Shown here: piece after piece, positions 62,594-64,000 of the stretch
Position numbering within the stretch: position 1 is the stretch's first letter
Layout of the letters: each line of letters opens with the position of its first letter
Source of the DNA: JAJCYK01 sp965224285
Lineage (GTDB): Bacteria > Bacteroidota > Bacteroidia > Cytophagales > Cyclobacteriaceae
Assembly (NCBI GenBank): GCA_965224285.1
Contig: OZ245043.1
Span: forward strand, 2,356,001-2,420,000
Length of the DNA stretch: 64,000 nt
Direction of reading: 5' to 3'
Notes under the pieces: generated by a model
What the model was told of the DNA's origin: nothing
The model's database searches: none
Seen by the model: only the letters and a program-made list of their open reading frames with translations
Position numbers and translations under genes: made by a program

Positions 62594-62627
62594 TAAAGAT
62601 AAATAAATTTAAATTCATATTTCCAAA
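62594..62627 (-). promoter_or_regulatory. Candidate promoter for the ilv operon
   Basis: Minus strand TTTG (62627-62624), 22-base spacer, then TATCTTTA (62601-62594), which differs from TAnnTTTG only in the last base. It lies immediately behind the leuB stop and would start transcription near 62587, about 15 bases before the leader ATG. Confidence 0.5.
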
Positions 62628-62631
62628 CCTT

Positions 62632-63723
62632 TTATGGTCTTTTTAAATCTGCTAATTTCTCCGAGTCTATTCTGCTGGCTATAGCATCACCCACCTGACT
62701 TGTAGAACTAGGGGAGTTGGACTGTAACTCTTCAGTAAGGATCTCCTGCTCAATACAGTGCAGTACTGCCTCCCGTATGGTCTCTGCTTCATCACGCAGA
62801 TCAAAGCTGTATTCCATCATCATGGCCAGGGACAGAATTGCCGCCATAGGATTGGCCTTATTCAAGCCCGCAACTTCCGGGTATGATCCGTGGATAGGTT
62901 CATACAGTGCAACCCCGGAGCCTACGGAAGCAGAAGGTAACATTCCCATGGAGCCGGTTAGCACCGAAGCCTCGTCAGTTATAATGTCCCCAAACATATT
63001 CTCGGTAAGGATCACATCAAATCGTCCGGGATTTTGTATCAGTTGCATGGCGGCATTATCGACAAACATAAAGTCAAGAGTCACTTGTGTGTAGTTTGCC
63101 GAAACATCTTTCACGGTCTCCCTCCACAACCTGCTGGTGGCTAATACGTTGGCTTTGTCCACTAGTGTCAGGTGGCCTCGTCTGGCAGATGCTGCGCGAA
63201 ATGCCAATTCGGCAATTCGCTGAATTTCATTGCGGTGATATTGGCAGGTATCAAAGGCAGTATCCCCGTCCTCACTTCGACCTCTTGGTTGACCAAAGTA
63301 AATGCCCCCGGTAAGCTCCCTGAAAACGGTAAAATCCACCCCCTTCACTTTGTCTTCTTTAAGAGGTGATTTTCCCAATAATTGAGGATAGCTCTTCACC
63401 GGTCGTATATTAGCATACAGTCCGAGCTCTTTTCTCATGGCAAGAAGTCCTTGTTCGGGGCGTACCTTGGCTTTAGGATCATTGTCATATTTAGGATGTC
63501 CAATGGCGCCAAACAAAATTGCTTGAGAATTATGGCAGATATTTTTGGTTTCCTCAGGAAACGGAACCCCAACCTCATCAATGGCTGCTGCTCCAATCAA
63601 GCCCTCTTCCAGGCTAAAAACATGCCCAAATCTCTCTTGTACAGCTTCCAGGCATTTCAGGGCTTCACGAATAACTTCCGGCCCTATGCCGTCTCCTTTT
63701 AATACTGCTATGTTAGCTTTCAT
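62632..63723 (-). CDS. leuB: 3-Isopropylmalate dehydrogenase
   Basis: 363 residues. VLKGDGIGPEVIREALKCLEAV at the N-terminus, substrate/NAD signature TVFRELTGGIYFGQPRGRSEDG, and metal/substrate block ENMFGDIITDEASVLTGSMGMLPSASVG. Oxidises 3-isopropylmalate in leucine synthesis. Its ATG overlaps the leuD stop (TGATG). It precedes the ilv leader; whether leu transcripts read through into ilv depends on the attenuator at 62436. Confidence 0.96.
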   Translation of the reverse strand: MKANIAVLKGDGIGPEVIREALKCLEAVQERFGHVFSLEEGLIGAAAIDEVGVPFPEETKNICHNSQAILFGAIGHPKYDNDPKAKVRPEQGLLAMRKELGLYANIRPVKSYPQLLGKSPLKEDKVKGVDFTVFRELTGGIYFGQPRGRSEDGDTAFDTCQYHRNEIQRIAELAFRAASARRGHLTLVDKANVLATSRLWRETVKDVSANYTQVTLDFMFVDNAAMQLIQNPGRFDVILTENMFGDIITDEASVLTGSMGMLPSASVGSGVALYEPIHGSYPEVAGLNKANPMAAILSLAMMMEYSFDLRDEAETIREAVLHCIEQEILTEELQSNSPSSTSQVGDAIASRIDSEKLADLKRP

Positions 63724-64000
63724 CAGGCAAATTGATTTGTGGTTTCAAAGTCCCTTATCTCCGGCAGCTTACTCAATAAATAGTCAATATCGTCATAACC
63801 CTGCAACAGGCAGTTTTTCTTATGGGGGTTGATATCAAATTTGGTGGATTCTCCTGATGATTCTATCTCCACTGTCTGCGATGGCAGGTCTACCGCCACC
63901 ATCAATTCCCTCGAAGCTTCCAACTGCCGAAATAAATCTTCCAGAAATTCTTGTGATACCTGCACCGGAAGTAAGCCGTTATTCAGCGCATTGTTCTTAA
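63723..64000 (-). CDS. leuD: 3-Isopropylmalate dehydratase small subunit, 3' part
   Basis: C-terminal ~90 residues of LeuD; the frame stays open to the window edge, reading KNNALNNGLLPVQV before the ATG-like Met at 63965, so the start is outside. NPHKKNCLLQGYDDIDYLL matches the C-terminal segment of bacterial LeuD (usually ~200 residues). With LeuC it isomerises isopropylmalate. leuC and probably leuA should lie upstream beyond the window. Confidence 0.9.
   Translation of the reverse strand, partial: KNNALNNGLLPVQVSQEFLEDLFRQLEASRELMVAVDLPSQTVEIESSGESTKFDINPHKKNCLLQGYDDIDYLLSKLPEIRDFETTNQFA

Noticed and set aside
1..64000. CRISPR arrays, insertion sequences, prophage, tRNA or rRNA genes
   Set aside because: Looked for direct repeats, transposase-like ORFs and tRNA-like cloverleaf motifs; none were convincing. 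The window is ordinary biosynthetic chromosome apart from its leaders.

Overview
The window reads as chromosome of a member of the Bacteroidota, most likely a Cytophagales-type marine or soil bacterium. Supporting signs are the arginine operon with an acetyl/succinyl-ornithine carbamoyltransferase instead of ornithine carbamoyltransferase, the LytS/LytTR pair with a Reg_prop propeller sensor, the bifunctional aspartokinase-homoserine dehydrogenase ThrA, lipoprotein and PorT-like outer-membrane proteins, and promoters that fit the Bacteroidota pattern TTG-N(~21)-TAnnTTTG. No tRNA, rRNA, insertion sequence, phage gene or CRISPR array was seen. Coding density is high and gene order is tightly operonic.

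Layout. 1-6566 (+): C-terminal part of an M61 peptidase, a propeller sensor histidine kinase with its LytTR regulator, a small outer-membrane barrel and a few tiny uncertain ORFs. 6629-14453 (-): a lipoprotein, a clan GH-A glycosidase lipoprotein, an M16 peptidase pair, an adenosine kinase and a GNAT-like protein. 14521-24087 (-): a sulfur/methionine block, promoter - SAM-I riboswitch - poly-Cys leader ORF - metY-metX-hom-metZ - second poly-Cys leader ORF with terminator - siroheme sulfite reductase - cobA - siroheme dehydrogenase - cysH. 24318-28864 (+): GH3 and GH20 exo-glycosidases. 28839-30822 (-): class IV aminotransferase and P1 peptidase. 30932-40490 (+): promoter, Arg-codon leader ORF and a complete arginine operon (acyltransferase, argG, argC, argD, argF', argB, argE, argH) ending in an extra aminotransferase. 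40791-43874 (+): ammonium transporter, porin, DUF4468 protein. 43885-64000 (-): leuD(partial)-leuB, then promoter, Ile/Leu/Val-rich leader ORF and terminator, then ilvE-ilvD-ilvB-ilvN-ilvC-ilvA, gltB-gltD and thrA-thrB-thrC, closed by a terminator.

How it fits together. The right-hand block makes threonine (thrABC), turns it into 2-oxobutyrate (ilvA) and then into isoleucine, valine and leucine, with glutamate for transamination supplied by gltBD. The left-hand block reduces sulfate-derived APS to sulfite and sulfide, makes the siroheme needed for that, and puts sulfide onto activated homoserine. The arginine operon probably runs on N-succinylated intermediates, because the carbamoyltransferase has Ala90 at the residue known to separate succinyl- from acetyl-ornithine enzymes.

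The most striking signal is regulatory. Four biosynthetic units are preceded by, or interrupted by, short ORFs rich in codons for the relevant amino acids: six Cys codons before sulfite reductase (followed by a perfect terminator), four Cys codons directly behind a SAM-I riboswitch before metY, an Ile/Leu/Val-rich peptide plus terminator before ilvE, and an Arg-Arg-containing peptide before the arginine operon. Together they look like a family of ribosome-mediated attenuators, including a possible SAM/cysteine double sensor.
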